Source of the DNA: Pseudomonas sp. KBW05
GTDB lineage: Bacteria; Pseudomonadota; Gammaproteobacteria; Pseudomonadales; Pseudomonadaceae
DNA: 64,000 bases
Direction: 5' to 3'
Assembly (NCBI RefSeq): GCF_003852405.1
Contig: NZ_QAJM01000019.1
Span: forward strand, 62,001-126,000
The position numbers and the translations under genes are program-made. Of the stretch, positions 15,561-25,950 are shown in pieces; the first letter of the stretch is position 1; the number at the start of each line of letters is the position of its first letter. The notes below the pieces were generated by a model. It made no database searches. It saw only the letters and a list, made by a program, of their open reading frames with translations, and was not told the origin of the DNA.

Positions 15561-16658
15561 CTAACGCTTGTGGCCTGTGTCGAGCTTATGTTCCAAATGA
15601 ATGGAATAGCGCGACATACCAAAACAGAAAATCCAGAACACCAGGGCGGCGAACACGTAGCCTTCAGTGGCCATGCCCAACCATTTCGGGTCGGCGGCGG
15701 CTTGCTTGACGCTGTTGAGCAGGTCGAACAGGCCGATGATGATCACAAGGCTCGTGTCCTTGAACAGCGCGATAAACGTGTTGACGATGCCGGGGATTAC
15801 CATCTTCAGGGCTTGCGGCAGAATCACCAGGCCCATCGAACGCCAGTAACCCAGGCCCATCGCTGCGGCCGCTTCGTACTGACCTTTGGGAATCGCCTGC
15901 AAGCCACCGCGCACCACCTCGGCCACGTAGGCCGACTGGAACAGGATCACACCGATCAGCGCCCGTAGCAGCTTGTCGATGCCCATGCCTTCGGGCAGGA
16001 ACAACGGCAACATCACCGAAGACATGAACAGCACAGTGATCAACGGCACGCCTCGCCAGAATTCGATGAAGGTCACGCAGACCACACGAATCGCCGGCAT
16101 GTTCGAACGCCGCCCAAGTGCCAGCACAATGCCCAACGGCAACGCGCCAGCGATACCCACGGTGGCGATCACCAGGGTCAGCATCAGGCCGCCCCATTGG
16201 CTGGTCGCCACGTTGGTCAGGCCAAAGATGCCGCCGTGCAACAGGAAGAACGCGATGATCGGGTACAGCACCAGGAAGCCCAGGCCGTAGATCGCCTTGC
16301 GCGGGAAGCGCGAGATGAACAACGGCGCCACGCCGACGATGGCCAGCCACACGGTCAGGTCCACGCGCCAGCGCAGGTCGCCGGGGTAGTAGCCGTACAT
16401 GAACTGCCCGAAGCGCTGTTGGATAAACACCCAGCAGGCGCCTTCCTTGGTGCAATCGGCGCGTGTGGTGCCGACCCAGTTGGCGTCCAGGATCGCCCAA
16501 TGCAGGATCGGCGGCACCACCAGGTAGACCAGGTAGAACGCCAGCAACGTCAGCAGGGTGTTGAGCCAACTGGAAAACAGGTTGGCGCGCATCCATGCCA
16601 CCGGGCCGAACACTTTGCTCGGCGGCGGCATATCAGGTTTGAAAGTATGCGTACTCAT
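15561..16658 (-). CDS. aapM: General L-amino acid ABC transporter permease AapM
   Basis: A 365-residue inner-membrane permease. The N-terminal half contains additional hydrophobic segments, as is typical for AapM; the C-terminal half is a HisM-like permease domain with the E-x-x-R-G-G-x-x-A-I-P-x-G-Q-x-E-A-A loop that contacts the ATPase, here as [18 protein letters not shown]. It forms a heterodimer with AapQ. The ATG at 16658 follows a GGAAA stretch. AapP begins 11 nt after the stop, in line with a single transcript. Confidence 0.92.
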   Translation of the reverse strand: MSTHTFKPDMPPPSKVFGPVAWMRANLFSSWLNTLLTLLAFYLVYLVVPPILHWAILDANWVGTTRADCTKEGACWVFIQQRFGQFMYGYYPGDLRWRVDLTVWLAIVGVAPLFISRFPRKAIYGLGFLVLYPIIAFFLLHGGIFGLTNVATSQWGGLMLTLVIATVGIAGALPLGIVLALGRRSNMPAIRVVCVTFIEFWRGVPLITVLFMSSVMLPLFLPEGMGIDKLLRALIGVILFQSAYVAEVVRGGLQAIPKGQYEAAAAMGLGYWRSMGLVILPQALKMVIPGIVNTFIALFKDTSLVIIIGLFDLLNSVKQAAADPKWLGMATEGYVFAALVFWIFCFGMSRYSIHLEHKLDTGHKR

Positions 16659-16668
16659 GCAGGTTTCC

Positions 16669-17850
16669 TCACCGCTCGATCAGCGCAATGCGCTTGTTGT
16701 ACCAGTTCATCAGCAGGGAAATGCTGATGCTGATCGCCAGGTACACGCTCATGGTGATGGCAATAACCTCGATGGCCTGGCCGGTCTGGTTGAGCACCGT
16801 GCCGGCAAACAGCGAAACCATTTCCGGGTAACCGATACCGGCGGCCAGCGACGAGTTCTTCGCCAGGTTCAAGTATTGGCTGGTCAGCGGCGGAATGATC
16901 ACCCGCAGGGCCTGCGGGATGATGACCTTGCGCAGCGTCGGCCCAGGGCGCAGGCCCAGGGAGCGCGCGGCTTCGGTCTGGCCGTGGCTGACGGACTTGA
17001 TGCCCGACCGCACGATCTCGGCGATAAACGCGGCGGTGTAGACGGTCAGTGCCAGGGTCAGTGCCAGCAGTTCGGGGATGAGTACCCAGCCGCCGACAAA
17101 GTTGAAGCCTTGCAGCTTGGGCATTTCCCAGTGCAGCGGTGCACCGAAGATCAAGGCGCACAACGCCGGGATCACGATGAACAGTGCCAGGCCGGCCCAG
17201 AACTTGTGGAACGGTACGCCGGTCGCCTCAAAACGCTTGTTGGCCCACCGCGCCATCAGCACGATTGCCACGATGGCCACCACGACGCTGACCACAAACG
17301 GCCAGAAACCGTCGGCGGCAAGCGCAGCCGGCATGTTCAGGCCACGGCTGCTGACAAAGAAGGTATCGCCGAAGTTATGGCTGTTACGCGGCCCCGGCAT
17401 CGTCAGGAACACCGCGAAATACCAGAACAGGATTTGCAGCAGCGGCGGAATGTTGCGGAACACTTCCACATACACCGTTGCCAGCTTGTTGATCATCCAG
17501 TTCGGTGACAGCCGCGCCACGCCGATGATGAATCCCAGCAGGGTCGCGAGGATCACGCCGATCACGGTAACCAGCAGGGTGTTGAGCAAGCCGATCACAA
17601 ACACCCGGGCATAGCTGTCCGATTCGGTGTAGTCGATCAAATGCTGCGCGATGCCGAAGCCGGCACTGCGTTCAAGAAAGTCGAAACCCGAGGTAATGCC
17701 CCGGTGCTGAAGGTTGGTCTGGGTATTGTTGAAGAGGTACCAGCCCAGCGAGACCACCGCCACAATCGTGATGATCTGGAAGAGCCACGCACGCACTTTG
17801 GGATCGCTGAAGCTGAGCTTCTGCTTGGGTGCGCCGATTTGATTTTGCAT
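16669..17850 (-). CDS. aapQ: General L-amino acid ABC transporter permease AapQ
   Basis: A 393-residue inner-membrane permease, long for the family because of an inserted middle region between the first membrane segments, a known trait of AapQ. The conserved coupling loop reads E-I-V-R-S-G-I-K-S-V-S-H-G-Q-T-E-A-A-R-S-L-G. It pairs with AapM to form the channel used by amino acids delivered by AapJ. AapM starts 10 nt after this stop. A stem-loop separates it from aapJ upstream. Confidence 0.92.
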   Translation of the reverse strand: MQNQIGAPKQKLSFSDPKVRAWLFQIITIVAVVSLGWYLFNNTQTNLQHRGITSGFDFLERSAGFGIAQHLIDYTESDSYARVFVIGLLNTLLVTVIGVILATLLGFIIGVARLSPNWMINKLATVYVEVFRNIPPLLQILFWYFAVFLTMPGPRNSHNFGDTFFVSSRGLNMPAALAADGFWPFVVSVVVAIVAIVLMARWANKRFEATGVPFHKFWAGLALFIVIPALCALIFGAPLHWEMPKLQGFNFVGGWVLIPELLALTLALTVYTAAFIAEIVRSGIKSVSHGQTEAARSLGLRPGPTLRKVIIPQALRVIIPPLTSQYLNLAKNSSLAAGIGYPEMVSLFAGTVLNQTGQAIEVIAITMSVYLAISISISLLMNWYNKRIALIER

Positions 17851-17879
17851 GAAGTGCCCCGGAAATAATGGAACAGAAC

Positions 17880-17908
17880 ATCACCCGGCGGTTGGCCCAC
17901 CGGGTGAT
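17880..17908 (-). promoter_or_regulatory. Stem-loop between aapJ and aapQ
   Basis: ATCACCCGG (17880-17888) is the exact complement of CCGGGTGAT (17900-17908), giving a 9-bp GC-rich stem with an 11-nt loop 15 nt after the aapJ stop. There is no T-run after it in the direction of transcription, so it is more likely a processing or partial-termination element that protects the aapJ message and keeps the binding protein more abundant than the permeases. Confidence 0.55.
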
Positions 17909-17922
17909 AGAACCATCAGCGA

Positions 17923-18954
17923 TCAGCGCACAGGTGGTGCGTATTGAATGCCGCCGTTGTTCCACAGCGCGTTCAGGCCACGGTCGATTTCCAGCGGGGT
18001 GCTCTTGCCGAGGTTGCGCTCGAACACTTCGCCGTAGTTACCGACTTGCTTGACGATCTGTACGACCCAGTCTTTCTTCACTTTCAGGTCTTTGCCGTAT
18101 TCGCCATCAGCACCCAGCAGACGGGCTACGTCAGGGTTCTTGGTGGACTTGGCTTCAGCTTCAACGTTTTTCGACGTGATACCGGCTTCTTCCGCGTTGA
18201 GCATGGCGTAGCCAACCCAGCGCACGATGGCCAGCCACTCGTCGTCGCCGTTACGCACGACCGGGCCCAGCGGCTCCTTGGAGATGGTTTCCGGCAGGAC
18301 CACGTAGTCCTTCGGCGACGCCAACTTGCTGCGCTGGGCGAACAGCTGGGACTTGTCGGAGGTCAGCACGTCGCAACGCCCGGATTCCAGCGACTTGGCG
18401 CTTTCATCGGAAGTGTCGAAGGTGATCGGGGTGTATTTCAGGTTGTTGCCGCGGAAGTAGTCGGAAACGTTCAGCTCGGTGGTGGTACCGGCCTGGATGC
18501 AGATGGTTGCACCGTCCAGTTCCTTGGCACTTTTCACGCCCAGCTTGTTGTTAACCAGGAAGCCGATACCGTCGTAGTAGGTAATGAAGCCTGGGAATTT
18601 CAGGCCCATGCCGGCATCGCGGGAGCTGGTCATGGTGGTGTTGCGGGACAGGATGTCGACTTCGCCCGACTGAAGCGCGGTGAAACGCTCCTTGGCGTTC
18701 AACTGGCTGAATTTGACCTTGGTCGCGTCGCCGAATACGGCAGCGGCAACAGCACGGCACACGTCAGCGTCGATCCCGAGGATCTTGCCGCTGGCATCCG
18801 GCACCGAGAAACCCGGCAGGCCGTCACTCACGCCACATTGCACAAAGCCTTTCTTCTGCACGGCATCCAGGGTGGCGCCGGCTTGGGCGAAACCACTGAC
18901 ACCCAATACAGCCGCCGCAGTCACGATGGCCAGGGTGGATTTCAATACCTTCAT
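17923..18954 (-). CDS. aapJ: General L-amino acid ABC transporter, periplasmic binding protein AapJ
   Basis: A 343-residue periplasmic protein of solute-binding family 3. The signal peptide is about 25 residues (ends G-F-A-Q-A). The mature protein begins A-T-L-D-A-V-Q-K-K-G-F-V-Q-C-G-V, with later G-I-D-A-D-V-C-R-A-V-A-A-A-V-F, the D-I-L-S-R-N-T-T-M-T block and V-L-P-E-T-I-S-K-E-P-L-G-P, all usual for AapJ. It captures a broad range of L-amino acids and delivers them to AapQ/M. A strong GGAGG stands before the ATG. It is the first gene of the operon. Confidence 0.94.
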   Translation of the reverse strand: MKVLKSTLAIVTAAAVLGVSGFAQAGATLDAVQKKGFVQCGVSDGLPGFSVPDASGKILGIDADVCRAVAAAVFGDATKVKFSQLNAKERFTALQSGEVDILSRNTTMTSSRDAGMGLKFPGFITYYDGIGFLVNNKLGVKSAKELDGATICIQAGTTTELNVSDYFRGNNLKYTPITFDTSDESAKSLESGRCDVLTSDKSQLFAQRSKLASPKDYVVLPETISKEPLGPVVRNGDDEWLAIVRWVGYAMLNAEEAGITSKNVEAEAKSTKNPDVARLLGADGEYGKDLKVKKDWVVQIVKQVGNYGEVFERNLGKSTPLEIDRGLNALWNNGGIQYAPPVR

Positions 18955-19955
<1,001 letters not shown>

Positions 19956-20056
19956 AACCTAAGTTTATGTAGCCGTATGACAGACGCACTACGCCGCGCC
20001 CGTTTCTTGCATTACACTGGCCGGCGTACATTCCTTAACCAATTAATGAGATCACC

Positions 20057-21508
20057 GTGCTCGAAGCACTCAAGAAGATGTTCGGCAAAAGCGAGGCCGA
20101 GCCGCTCGCGCCTGTTCCCAGTGCTCCTGCCCCGACTGCCGGCAGCCGCCATGACGGCCAACAGCCCGCACGGACTGCGCCTGTCGCCCAGCCGACGACG
20201 CCTACGGTGACCGCGCCTGAACCGGCAAAAGAAGCAGCGCCGGCCCCCAAGCCACGCCGCGAACGTGCGCCAAAACCGCCGGTAATCCCGTGGAAACTCG
20301 AAGACTTCGTCGTCGAGCCCCAGGCAGGCAAGACCCGCTTCCACGACTTCAAACTCGCCCCGGAACTGATGCACGCCATCCAGGACCTGGGTTTCCCGTA
20401 CTGCACGCCGATCCAGGCGCAGGTGCTGGGCTTCACCCTGGCCGGCAAAGACGCCATCGGCCGCGCCCAGACCGGCACCGGCAAGACCGCCGCGTTCCTG
20501 ATCTCGATCATCACCCAGCTGCTGCAAACGCCGCCGCCAAAAGAGCGCTACATGGGTGAACCGCGCGCGCTGATCATCGCCCCGACCCGCGAGCTGGTGG
20601 TGCAGATCGCCAAGGACGCCGCCGACCTGACCAAGTACACCGGCCTCAACGTCATGACGTTCGTCGGCGGCATGGACTTCGACAAGCAGCTCAAGCACCT
20701 CGAAGCCCGCCACTGCGACATCCTGGTGGCCACCCCGGGCCGCCTGCTGGACTTCAACCAGCGCGGCGACGTGCATTTGGACATGGTCGAAGTGATGGTG
20801 CTGGACGAAGCCGACCGCATGCTCGACATGGGCTTTGTCCCACAAGTACGCCAGATCATTCGCCAGACCCCGCCGAAAAACGAGCGCCAGACCCTGCTGT
20901 TCTCCGCGACCTTCACCGAAGACGTGATGAACCTCGCCAAGCAGTGGACCACCGACCCGTCCATCGTCGAGATCGAAGCGGAAAACGTCGCCAGCGAAAA
21001 CGTCGAGCAACACATCTACGCCGTGGCCGGTGCCGACAAGTACAAGCTGCTCTACAACCTGGTCAACGACAATGGTTGGGAGCGCGTTATGGTGTTCGCC
21101 AACCGCAAGGACGAAGTGCGCCGCATCGAAGAGCGCCTGGTGCGTGATGGCGTCAACGCCGCGCAATTGTCGGGTGACGTGCCGCAGCACAAGCGCATCA
21201 AGACGCTGGAAGGCTTCCGCGAAGGCAAGATTCGTGTGTTGGTGGCTACCGATGTGGCGGGTCGTGGGATTCACATTGATGGCATCAGCCACGTGATCAA
21301 CTTCACCCTGCCGGAAGTGCCGGATGACTACGTGCACCGTATTGGCCGTACTGGCCGTGCCGGAGCTGCGGGTGTGTCGATCAGTTTTGCCGGGGAAGAT
21401 GACTCGTACCAGTTGCCGTCGATCGAGACGTTGCTGGGGCGCAAGATCAGCTGCGAGACGCCGCCGACGCACTTGCTGCGCGCAGTAGAACGCAAACGCC
21501 CTGCTTAA
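20057..21508 (+). CDS. rhlB: DEAD-box RNA helicase RhlB
   Basis: A 483-residue ATP-dependent RNA helicase. The N-terminal 80 residues are rich in Ala, Pro and charged residues and look disordered. The core begins with F-x-x-F-x-L and the Q motif (G-F-P-Y-C-T-P-I-Q), motif I A-Q-T-G-T-G-K-T, motif Ia P-T-R-E-L, motif II D-E-A-D, motif III S-A-T, then the second domain with [11 protein letters not shown] and H-R-I-G-R-T-G-R. The extended N-terminus and overall fit match Pseudomonas RhlB, a helper of RNase E in mRNA decay. The start is GTG at 20057. A REPIN begins 20 nt after the stop. Confidence 0.9.
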   Translation: MLEALKKMFGKSEAEPLAPVPSAPAPTAGSRHDGQQPARTAPVAQPTTPTVTAPEPAKEAAPAPKPRRERAPKPPVIPWKLEDFVVEPQAGKTRFHDFKLAPELMHAIQDLGFPYCTPIQAQVLGFTLAGKDAIGRAQTGTGKTAAFLISIITQLLQTPPPKERYMGEPRALIIAPTRELVVQIAKDAADLTKYTGLNVMTFVGGMDFDKQLKHLEARHCDILVATPGRLLDFNQRGDVHLDMVEVMVLDEADRMLDMGFVPQVRQIIRQTPPKNERQTLLFSATFTEDVMNLAKQWTTDPSIVEIEAENVASENVEQHIYAVAGADKYKLLYNLVNDNGWERVMVFANRKDEVRRIEERLVRDGVNAAQLSGDVPQHKRIKTLEGFREGKIRVLVATDVAGRGIHIDGISHVINFTLPEVPDDYVHRIGRTGRAGAAGVSISFAGEDDSYQLPSIETLLGRKISCETPPTHLLRAVERKRPA

Positions 21509-21528
21509 AGCTGAAATGCGGTAAAAAA

Positions 21529-21617
21529 TGTGGGAGCGGGCTTGCTCGCGAATGCGGTGTATCAGTGATGAATGTATCAACTGACACTCCGCATTCGCGA
21601 GCAAGCCCGCTCCCACA
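21529..21617. repeat. REPIN (paired inverted REPs), rhlB-moaE spacer
   Basis: TGTGGGAGCGGGCTTGCTCG begins the first REP and its inverted copy ends at 21617, 89 bp in all. The two halves can fold into one long hairpin with a variable centre. The same element recurs at 22870, 26767, 31747, 38880, 47514 and 55194. It lies between convergent rhlB and moaE and may end both transcripts. It is mobilised in trans by RAYT transposases; none is encoded in this window. Confidence 0.93.
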
Positions 21618-21638
21618 TTTGGTTTTGTGTTCGACCCG

Positions 21639-22088
21639 CTATTTCCAGCGGTCAGCCGCGGTGTGGTCGCTGCTACGCCCTTCCACCCAACGCGGACCTT
21701 CACTGGTGTGCTCTTTCTTCCAGAACGGCGCCCGCGTCTTCAGGTAGTCCATCACAAATGCACAGGCATCAAACGCTGCCTGGCGATGGGCACTGGCGGC
21801 GCCTACAAACACAATCGGCTCCCCCGGTTCCAGCGCGCCAATGCGATGCAACACTTCCAGTTTGAGCAACGGCCAGCGTTGCTCTGCCTCGACCGCAATC
21901 TTGGCCAAGGCCTTTTCGGTCATGCCCGGATAGTGCTCCAGGAACATCCCCGCCACATCCAGTCCATCGTTGAAGTCGCGCACATAGCCGACAAAACTCA
22001 CTACCGCGCCCACACCCACATTGGCCGCATGCATCGCATTCACTTCTGCACCCGGATCAAACGCCTGGGCCTGCACTCGAATGGCCAT
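21639..22088 (-). CDS. moaE: Molybdopterin synthase catalytic subunit MoaE
   Basis: A 149-residue cytoplasmic enzyme subunit that, with thiocarboxylated MoaD, turns cyclic pyranopterin monophosphate into molybdopterin. Family marks are G-A-V-V-S-F-V-G-Y-V-R near residue 35, L-E-H-Y-P-G-M-T-E-K, R-I-G-A-L-E-P-G-E-P-I-V-F-V-G, and the active-site Lys segment M-D-Y-L-K-T-R-A-P-F-W-K-K-E. GGAGG stands 6 nt before the ATG. Only 2 nt separate it from the end of moaD, so it is the third gene of moaC-moaD-moaE. Confidence 0.95.
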   Translation of the reverse strand: MAIRVQAQAFDPGAEVNAMHAANVGVGAVVSFVGYVRDFNDGLDVAGMFLEHYPGMTEKALAKIAVEAEQRWPLLKLEVLHRIGALEPGEPIVFVGAASAHRQAAFDACAFVMDYLKTRAPFWKKEHTSEGPRWVEGRSSDHTAADRWK

Positions 22089-22090
22089 GC

Positions 22091-22333
22091 TCAGCCTCCG
22101 GTCACCGGTGGGAAGAACGCCACTTCGTCACCCGCTTGCACCGGCTCATCAAGGCTGCACAACTCTTCGTTGCGCGCGCACATCAGGCTGGTTTCATTGA
22201 GTACGGCAAACTCCGGATCACTGGCCAGCGCGAGGCGCACGGCATCGACGGTGGCGAAATCACCTTCCACCTCCAGCGAGTCAAAACCCACCGCTTCGGC
22301 GTAGCGTGCGAAAAACAATACGTTGATGCTCAT
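22091..22333 (-). CDS. moaD: Molybdopterin synthase sulfur-carrier subunit MoaD
   Basis: An 80-residue ubiquitin-fold protein ([13 protein letters not shown]) ending in the required G-G dipeptide after F-F-P-P-V-T. The C-terminal glycine is adenylated and carries sulfur as a thiocarboxylate for MoaE. The ATG at 22331-22333 overlaps the moaC stop by 4 nt, which supports this start over longer readings in the same frame. It acts in the cytoplasm as the small subunit of the MoaD-MoaE heterotetramer. Confidence 0.94.
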   Translation of the reverse strand: MSINVLFFARYAEAVGFDSLEVEGDFATVDAVRLALASDPEFAVLNETSLMCARNEELCSLDEPVQAGDEVAFFPPVTGG

Positions 22334-22803
22334 GCCTGGTCCGCCTTGAAGTGCCCGCTCTTGCCGCCCAGCTTTTCCAGCAGGCGGATGCTTTCGATGG
22401 TCATGCCGCGGTCCACGGCCTTGCACATGTCGTAGATCGTCAATGCTGCGACACTGGCGGCGGTGAGCGCTTCCATTTCCACGCCGGTCTGCCCGGAGAG
22501 TTTGCAGCGCGCCAGGATGTGCACCGAGTCTGCGCCATCGGCGCTCAGTTCGACCTTGACGCCCGTCAACATCAACGGGTGGCACAGCGGGATCAGATCA
22601 CTGGTTTTTTTCGCCGCCTGGATCCCGGCGATGCGGGCCACGGCGAACACGTCACCCTTGGGATGGGCGCCGTCGACAATCATTTGCAGGGTCTCGGGCA
22701 GCATGCGCACCCGGGCTTCGGCCACCGCTTCACGGAACGTCACGGACTTGTCGGTGACGTCGACCATGTGGGCGCGACCTTGGGAATCGAGATGAGTCAG
22801 CAC
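22330..22803 (-). CDS. moaC: Cyclic pyranopterin monophosphate synthase MoaC
   Basis: A 157-residue cytoplasmic enzyme that works after MoaA in the first step of molybdenum-cofactor synthesis. Recognised by [50 protein letters not shown] and the ending K-S-G-H-F-K. I use the GTG at 22801-22803, which has CAGGAG upstream and gives the normal family length; the frame stays open to 22845 but adds residues foreign to the family. moaA is not in the window. Confidence 0.94.
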   Translation of the reverse strand: MLTHLDSQGRAHMVDVTDKSVTFREAVAEARVRMLPETLQMIVDGAHPKGDVFAVARIAGIQAAKKTSDLIPLCHPLMLTGVKVELSADGADSVHILARCKLSGQTGVEMEALTAASVAALTIYDMCKAVDRGMTIESIRLLEKLGGKSGHFKADQA

Positions 22804-22869
22804 AGGGATACTCCTGATCAGGAGCATCGATTGTAAACCCAACACTGATCAATATGTGGAGAGAGCTTG

Positions 22870-22959
22870 TGTGGAAGCGGGCTTGCTCGCGAATGCGGTG
22901 TGTCAGCCAATACATCCAGCGACTGACACCCTGCATTCGCGAGCAAGCCCGCTCCCACA
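22870..22959. repeat. REPIN between phoH-like and moaC genes
   Basis: A 90-bp pair of inverted REPs beginning TGTGGAAGCGGGCTTGCTCG (one G-to-A change against the common core) and ending with the exact common inverse. It lies 13 nt from the stop of the PIN-PhoH gene and upstream of moaC. Confidence 0.92.
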
Positions 22960-22972
22960 TTTTTGACCGCGT

Positions 22973-24367
22973 TTACAAATGGGACTCGGCGTATTCGGCC
23001 AAGATCGAACGAGGCACACCCTGCAGCGCAATATGCACGCCGTTCGGGAAGTCCTTGAAGCGTTCCGTCAGGTACGTCAGCCCGGAGCTGGTCGCGGACA
23101 GGTAAGGGGTGTCGATCTGTGCCAGGTTGCCCAGGCACACCACTTTGGAACCGGCGCCGGCACGGGTGATGATGGTTTTCATCTGGTGCGGCGTGAGGTT
23201 CTGGCATTCATCGATCAAGATCAGGCTTTGCTGGAAGCTGCGACCCCGGATGTAGTTGAGGGATTTGAACTGCAACGGCACTTTGCTGAGGATGTAGTCG
23301 ACGCTGCCATGGGTGTTTTCGTCATCCATGTGCAAGGCTTCGAGGTTGTCGGTGATCGCCCCCAGCCACGGCTCCATTTTTTCTGCCTCGGTGCCGGGCA
23401 GGAAGCCGATTTCCTGGTCCAGGCCCTGCACGCTGCGGGTGGCAATGATACGGCGATAGCGTTTGGTCACCATGGTCTGCTCGATGGCGGCAGCCAGAGC
23501 GAGGATGGTTTTGCCGGAACCGGCGGCGCCCGTCAGGTTGACCAGGTGGATGTCCGGGTCGAGCAGCGCGTACAGCGCCAGGCTCTGGTAGATGTCACGC
23601 GGTTTCAGGCCCCAGGCTTCCTGGTGCAACAGGGGTTCCTGATGCAGGTCGAGGATCAGCAGCTTGTCGACCTGGATCTCTTTGATCCAGCCCACGAAGC
23701 CCTGTTCATCGACGATGAATTCATTGATATGCACGGCGGGCAGGTTTTCGATCAGCTGCACCTGGTGCCAGGTACGGCCATGGTCCTGCCGGGTTTCAAC
23801 CTTGCTGACGCGGTCCCAGAACGAACCCGTAATCATGTGATAACCACGGGACAGCATCGACACGTCATCGACCAGTTGGTCGGTGCTGTAATCCTCGGCC
23901 GCGATCCCACACGCACGGGCCTTGAGGCGCATATTGATGTCTTTGGTCACCAGCACCACGCGCAGGTCCTTGTCACGCGCATGCAGGTCGATCAATTGGT
24001 TGATGATCTTGTTGTCGTTGAGGTTTTCCGGCAGCAGGCTGTTGGGCTCGCGGCCCTTGCTCATCAGGATCGACAGCAAGCCCTTGGGCCCGCTTTTGCC
24101 ACGCTGGATCGGTACGCCGACTTCAACGTCCTCCGGCGATGCTTCGCCCAGGGTCTTGTCGATCAGGCGGATCGCCTGGCGGCATTCGGCGGCAACGCTG
24201 TGGTGCCCGCTTTTGAGTTTGTCGAGTTCCTCAAGCACGATCATCGGGATGGCGACGTGGTGTTCTTCAAAATTGAGCAGTGCGTTTGGATCGTGGATCA
24301 ATACGTTGGTATCAAGCACATAAAGGATTGGCTGGTCGGAAGAAGGGGTGCGTCCATGATCATCCAT
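22973..24367 (-). CDS. PIN-PhoH family protein (PhoH2-like ATPase/ribonuclease)
   Basis: A 464-residue cytoplasmic protein with two domains. Residues 13-150 are a PIN nuclease domain: Y-V-L-D-T-N-V-L-I-H-D with the first catalytic Asp, then the Glu of V-L-E-E-L-D and the late V-T-K-D-I-N-M-R pattern. Residues about 240-460 are a PhoH ATPase with Walker A G-A-A-G-S-G-K-T and Walker B L-I-L-I-D-E-C-Q-N-L-T. Fusions of this kind (PhoH2) are reported to unwind and cut RNA. AAGGTG stands before the ATG. It is transcribed on its own, with a 339-nt region upstream. Confidence 0.9.
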   Translation of the reverse strand: MDDHGRTPSSDQPILYVLDTNVLIHDPNALLNFEEHHVAIPMIVLEELDKLKSGHHSVAAECRQAIRLIDKTLGEASPEDVEVGVPIQRGKSGPKGLLSILMSKGREPNSLLPENLNDNKIINQLIDLHARDKDLRVVLVTKDINMRLKARACGIAAEDYSTDQLVDDVSMLSRGYHMITGSFWDRVSKVETRQDHGRTWHQVQLIENLPAVHINEFIVDEQGFVGWIKEIQVDKLLILDLHQEPLLHQEAWGLKPRDIYQSLALYALLDPDIHLVNLTGAAGSGKTILALAAAIEQTMVTKRYRRIIATRSVQGLDQEIGFLPGTEAEKMEPWLGAITDNLEALHMDDENTHGSVDYILSKVPLQFKSLNYIRGRSFQQSLILIDECQNLTPHQMKTIITRAGAGSKVVCLGNLAQIDTPYLSATSSGLTYLTERFKDFPNGVHIALQGVPRSILAEYAESHL

Positions 24368-24706
24368 ACTCGGTCACCTTTTGTGGGAGCCAGTCGACGC
24401 AATACCTGGGCGGTGCTGCGCCTCGATTCGACCACCGAATGCACCTGAGGGACGTCAAGTGCATGCCCACATGAGGAGTCTTGAAAGACGCCACCTGTGT
24501 TGCAGGTTTCGGCGATCTGACTTCGTAATACCGCAAAACATGTGACAGGAAAAAGCACTTTGACGCTTTTTTGAAGTTTATTTTTCAGGATGACGAATAG
24601 CACTAGCCGAGTGCCATGCACCCCGTTAAAGTCGGAAGTCCGCCTGCATCGATTTGTCGCACAAAATCACCCCAAAAATGCCCCGCACCCAACAGGGCCG
24701 GGCACT
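24368..24706. other. Intergenic region upstream of the PIN-PhoH gene
   Basis: This 339-nt spacer separates two minus-strand genes. It presumably carries the PIN-PhoH promoter. A TGTGGGAGC at 24383 resembles the start of a REP but has no matching remainder or inverse. I see no ORF with a ribosome site, no clear terminator and no RNA gene. Confidence 0.4.
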
Positions 24707-25831
24707 TCAGCGAAACGCCTCGCGGCAGTCCTGCCAACCCAAGCCACTCTGTGCCGTCGCCTGCATCAACTGCGGCAATGCGACCCGCGCCTTGTCCTGG
24801 GTGTCGTGAAACACAATCACGCCTTTGCGCCACAGCAACATCAGCGTCAGCACCCGCTGCGCCGACTCATCGGCCTTGAGCTTGCCCGGTTCGTCCTGGG
24901 AATCGATGTCCCACAACGCCACCTGCAAGCCCTGGGACTGGAAGAAACCCTGGCTGTCGGCGCGGCGCTGGCCGTACGGCGGGCGGAACAGCGGTACATA
25001 GTTTTCCGGCATCAGGTTCTGCGCCAGCGAGGCGCTGCGGGTGATCGAGCTTTGCCAATCGACCCAGTGGCTGTGTGAGCGGTACTGCCAACCCTGGGTG
25101 CCCACGCACTGGCCCTGGTACAACGCCTGCACATCGGCGGCGGAACTGCGCTCTACCCGCGTTTGCAGGCTACTGCCGAGGACAAAGAAGGTGGCGTTCA
25201 TCTTTTGCTTGCGCAGGTAGTCGGCGAGCCAGTCGGTATAGCCACTGACCGGCGCGGGGCCACCATCAAATGTCAGCAGGAACAGGCGGTCGTTGAATTC
25301 ATCGCCATTGCGCTCGTGGTCGCCGAAACGCGCGATTTCACTGCTGATCTGCGGAAACAGCGCGGCCTTGCGCAGCAGTTCATCCAGATAGCGTTCATGA
25401 AAGGCATGGCTGGGGGCCGCCCAACCTATATAGAAAGAATTTTCGCTGACCTCGAACTTGCCGGCCTGCTCGCGCAAGTCGTCCATGTTCTCCACCAGGT
25501 AGCAGAACGAGGCGTCCTCCTCGCAGCTCTGCTGGGCGAAGGTGTAGTTCTCCAACAGGCGCTGCCAGAGTTGGCGGCGCAAGTCATCGATGGCCGCCAG
25601 GTTGACGATCTTCAACCCCAGGCGCTGCTTGAGGGCGGTTTCATCCTGGGCTTCGCTGGCCAGCAGACTGTGGGCGAACATGAGGATTTCTGCGCGCGAG
25701 GCCACGTCGAACAGCGCTGGGCTGCTGAGTTTTTCGGGCCAGGTGCCACGGTCCAGGCTGGCCACATCTGCCGGGGCGGCCTGGACATTCAGGCATAGCA
25801 GGCATGCCGATAATAAAAGCGCTATTCGCAC
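24707..25831 (-). CDS. Polysaccharide deacetylase-like exported protein
   Basis: A 374-residue protein with a signal peptide (GTG start; ends N-V-Q-A). The N-terminal 180 residues are of unknown type; a NodB-like domain fills 185-370. Its motifs are T-F-D-G-G-P (usually T-F-D-D-G-P), Y-R-S-H-S-H, R-P-P-Y, W-D-I-D-S-Q-D and V-F-H-D. The second Asp of motif 1, normally a metal ligand, is Gly here, so metal binding may differ or the enzyme may be inactive. Known relatives remove acetyl groups from N-acetylglucosamine polymers in the periplasm. It starts 120 nt from divergent yaaA, and AGAGGA precedes the GTG. Confidence 0.8.
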   Translation of the reverse strand: MRIALLLSACLLCLNVQAAPADVASLDRGTWPEKLSSPALFDVASRAEILMFAHSLLASEAQDETALKQRLGLKIVNLAAIDDLRRQLWQRLLENYTFAQQSCEEDASFCYLVENMDDLREQAGKFEVSENSFYIGWAAPSHAFHERYLDELLRKAALFPQISSEIARFGDHERNGDEFNDRLFLLTFDGGPAPVSGYTDWLADYLRKQKMNATFFVLGSSLQTRVERSSAADVQALYQGQCVGTQGWQYRSHSHWVDWQSSITRSASLAQNLMPENYVPLFRPPYGQRRADSQGFFQSQGLQVALWDIDSQDEPGKLKADESAQRVLTLMLLWRKGVIVFHDTQDKARVALPQLMQATAQSGLGWQDCREAFR

Positions 25832-25950
25832 GCAGGATCTTCCTCTCCAGAGTTACCGGCCATCATAACGGATCGTGCCTATCGCCATCATAGGTGGAGT
25901 CAAAACGCCCAACCCCCTAGAATCCCCGCACGATTTAAGGAGACGACTTC

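Noticed and set aside
20012-21703. Long open frame antisense to rhlB
   Set aside because: It mirrors the codon bias of a GC-rich gene and includes REPIN sequence; the sense frame has all helicase motifs.
24383-24391. REP-like TGTGGGAGC upstream of the PIN-PhoH gene
   Set aside because: Only nine bases match and there is no inverted partner.
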